Source of the DNA: Vibrio sp. UBA2441
Lineage (GTDB): Bacteria; Pseudomonadota; Gammaproteobacteria; Enterobacterales; Vibrionaceae
Length of the DNA stretch: 5,696 nt
NCBI GenBank assembly: GCA_002342685.1
Contig: DDQN01000002.1
Location: 1-5,696, forward strand
Reading direction: 5' to 3'
The notes under the pieces are model-generated. The model searched no databases and was not told where the DNA came from. It saw only the letters and a program-made list of their open reading frames with translations. Position numbers and translations under genes: made by a program. This document shows, piece by piece, positions 5,681 through 5,696 of the stretch (the first letter of the stretch is position 1; each line of letters begins with the position of its first letter).

Positions 5681-5696
5681 AATGCCGATCAGTTAA

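Overview
The window looks like chromosomal DNA from a motile, probably marine, gammaproteobacterium of the Vibrio/Alteromonas/Oceanospirillum kind. The reasons are a flgT–flgO–flgP cluster (known from polar, sodium-driven flagella of these groups), candidate sigma-54 promoters in front of it, a moderately AT-rich composition, a chemoreceptor gene beside the cluster, and a tRNA-Arg gene with an encoded CCA end. The species cannot be named from the sequence.

Layout. Bases 1–155 are non-coding and hold a 10-bp palindrome and a 7-bp tandem repeat that decays gradually. Next comes the minus-strand pair flgO → flgP (1285 down to 210), closed by a clear intrinsic terminator. flgT is divergent on the plus strand (1468–2604). 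The 182-bp region between flgO and flgT carries two sigma-54-like promoters that face each other. flgT converges with a minus-strand methyl-accepting chemotaxis protein gene (4657–2684), and the two share one strong bidirectional terminator. A 220–230-bp spacer follows, then tRNA-Arg(CCT) on the plus strand (4890–4966), about 200 bp of AT-rich spacer, and a plus-strand gene (5166–5660) for a small protein with two AP2-like halves. The window ends in a GC-rich hairpin whose T-tract lies on the minus strand, so it probably ends a gene entering from the right.

How the genes work together. FlgT is a secreted periplasmic protein of the H ring that surrounds the LP ring of the flagellar basal body. 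FlgO and FlgP are lipoproteins that act with it at the outer membrane. The chemoreceptor would feed the CheA/CheW pathway that controls the same motor, so bases 210–4657 form a motility block. The tRNA and the AP2-like gene form a separate segment. A tRNA-Arg(CCT) gene followed by an orphan DNA-binding-like gene is a typical boundary between core and accessory DNA, but no integrase and no second att copy are visible.

The points most worth checking are the face-to-face sigma-54 promoters, the double AP2-like protein with an inverted repeat around its putative -10 box, and the phase-preserving heptad repeat array. I found no convincing evidence for a wholly new multi-gene system.
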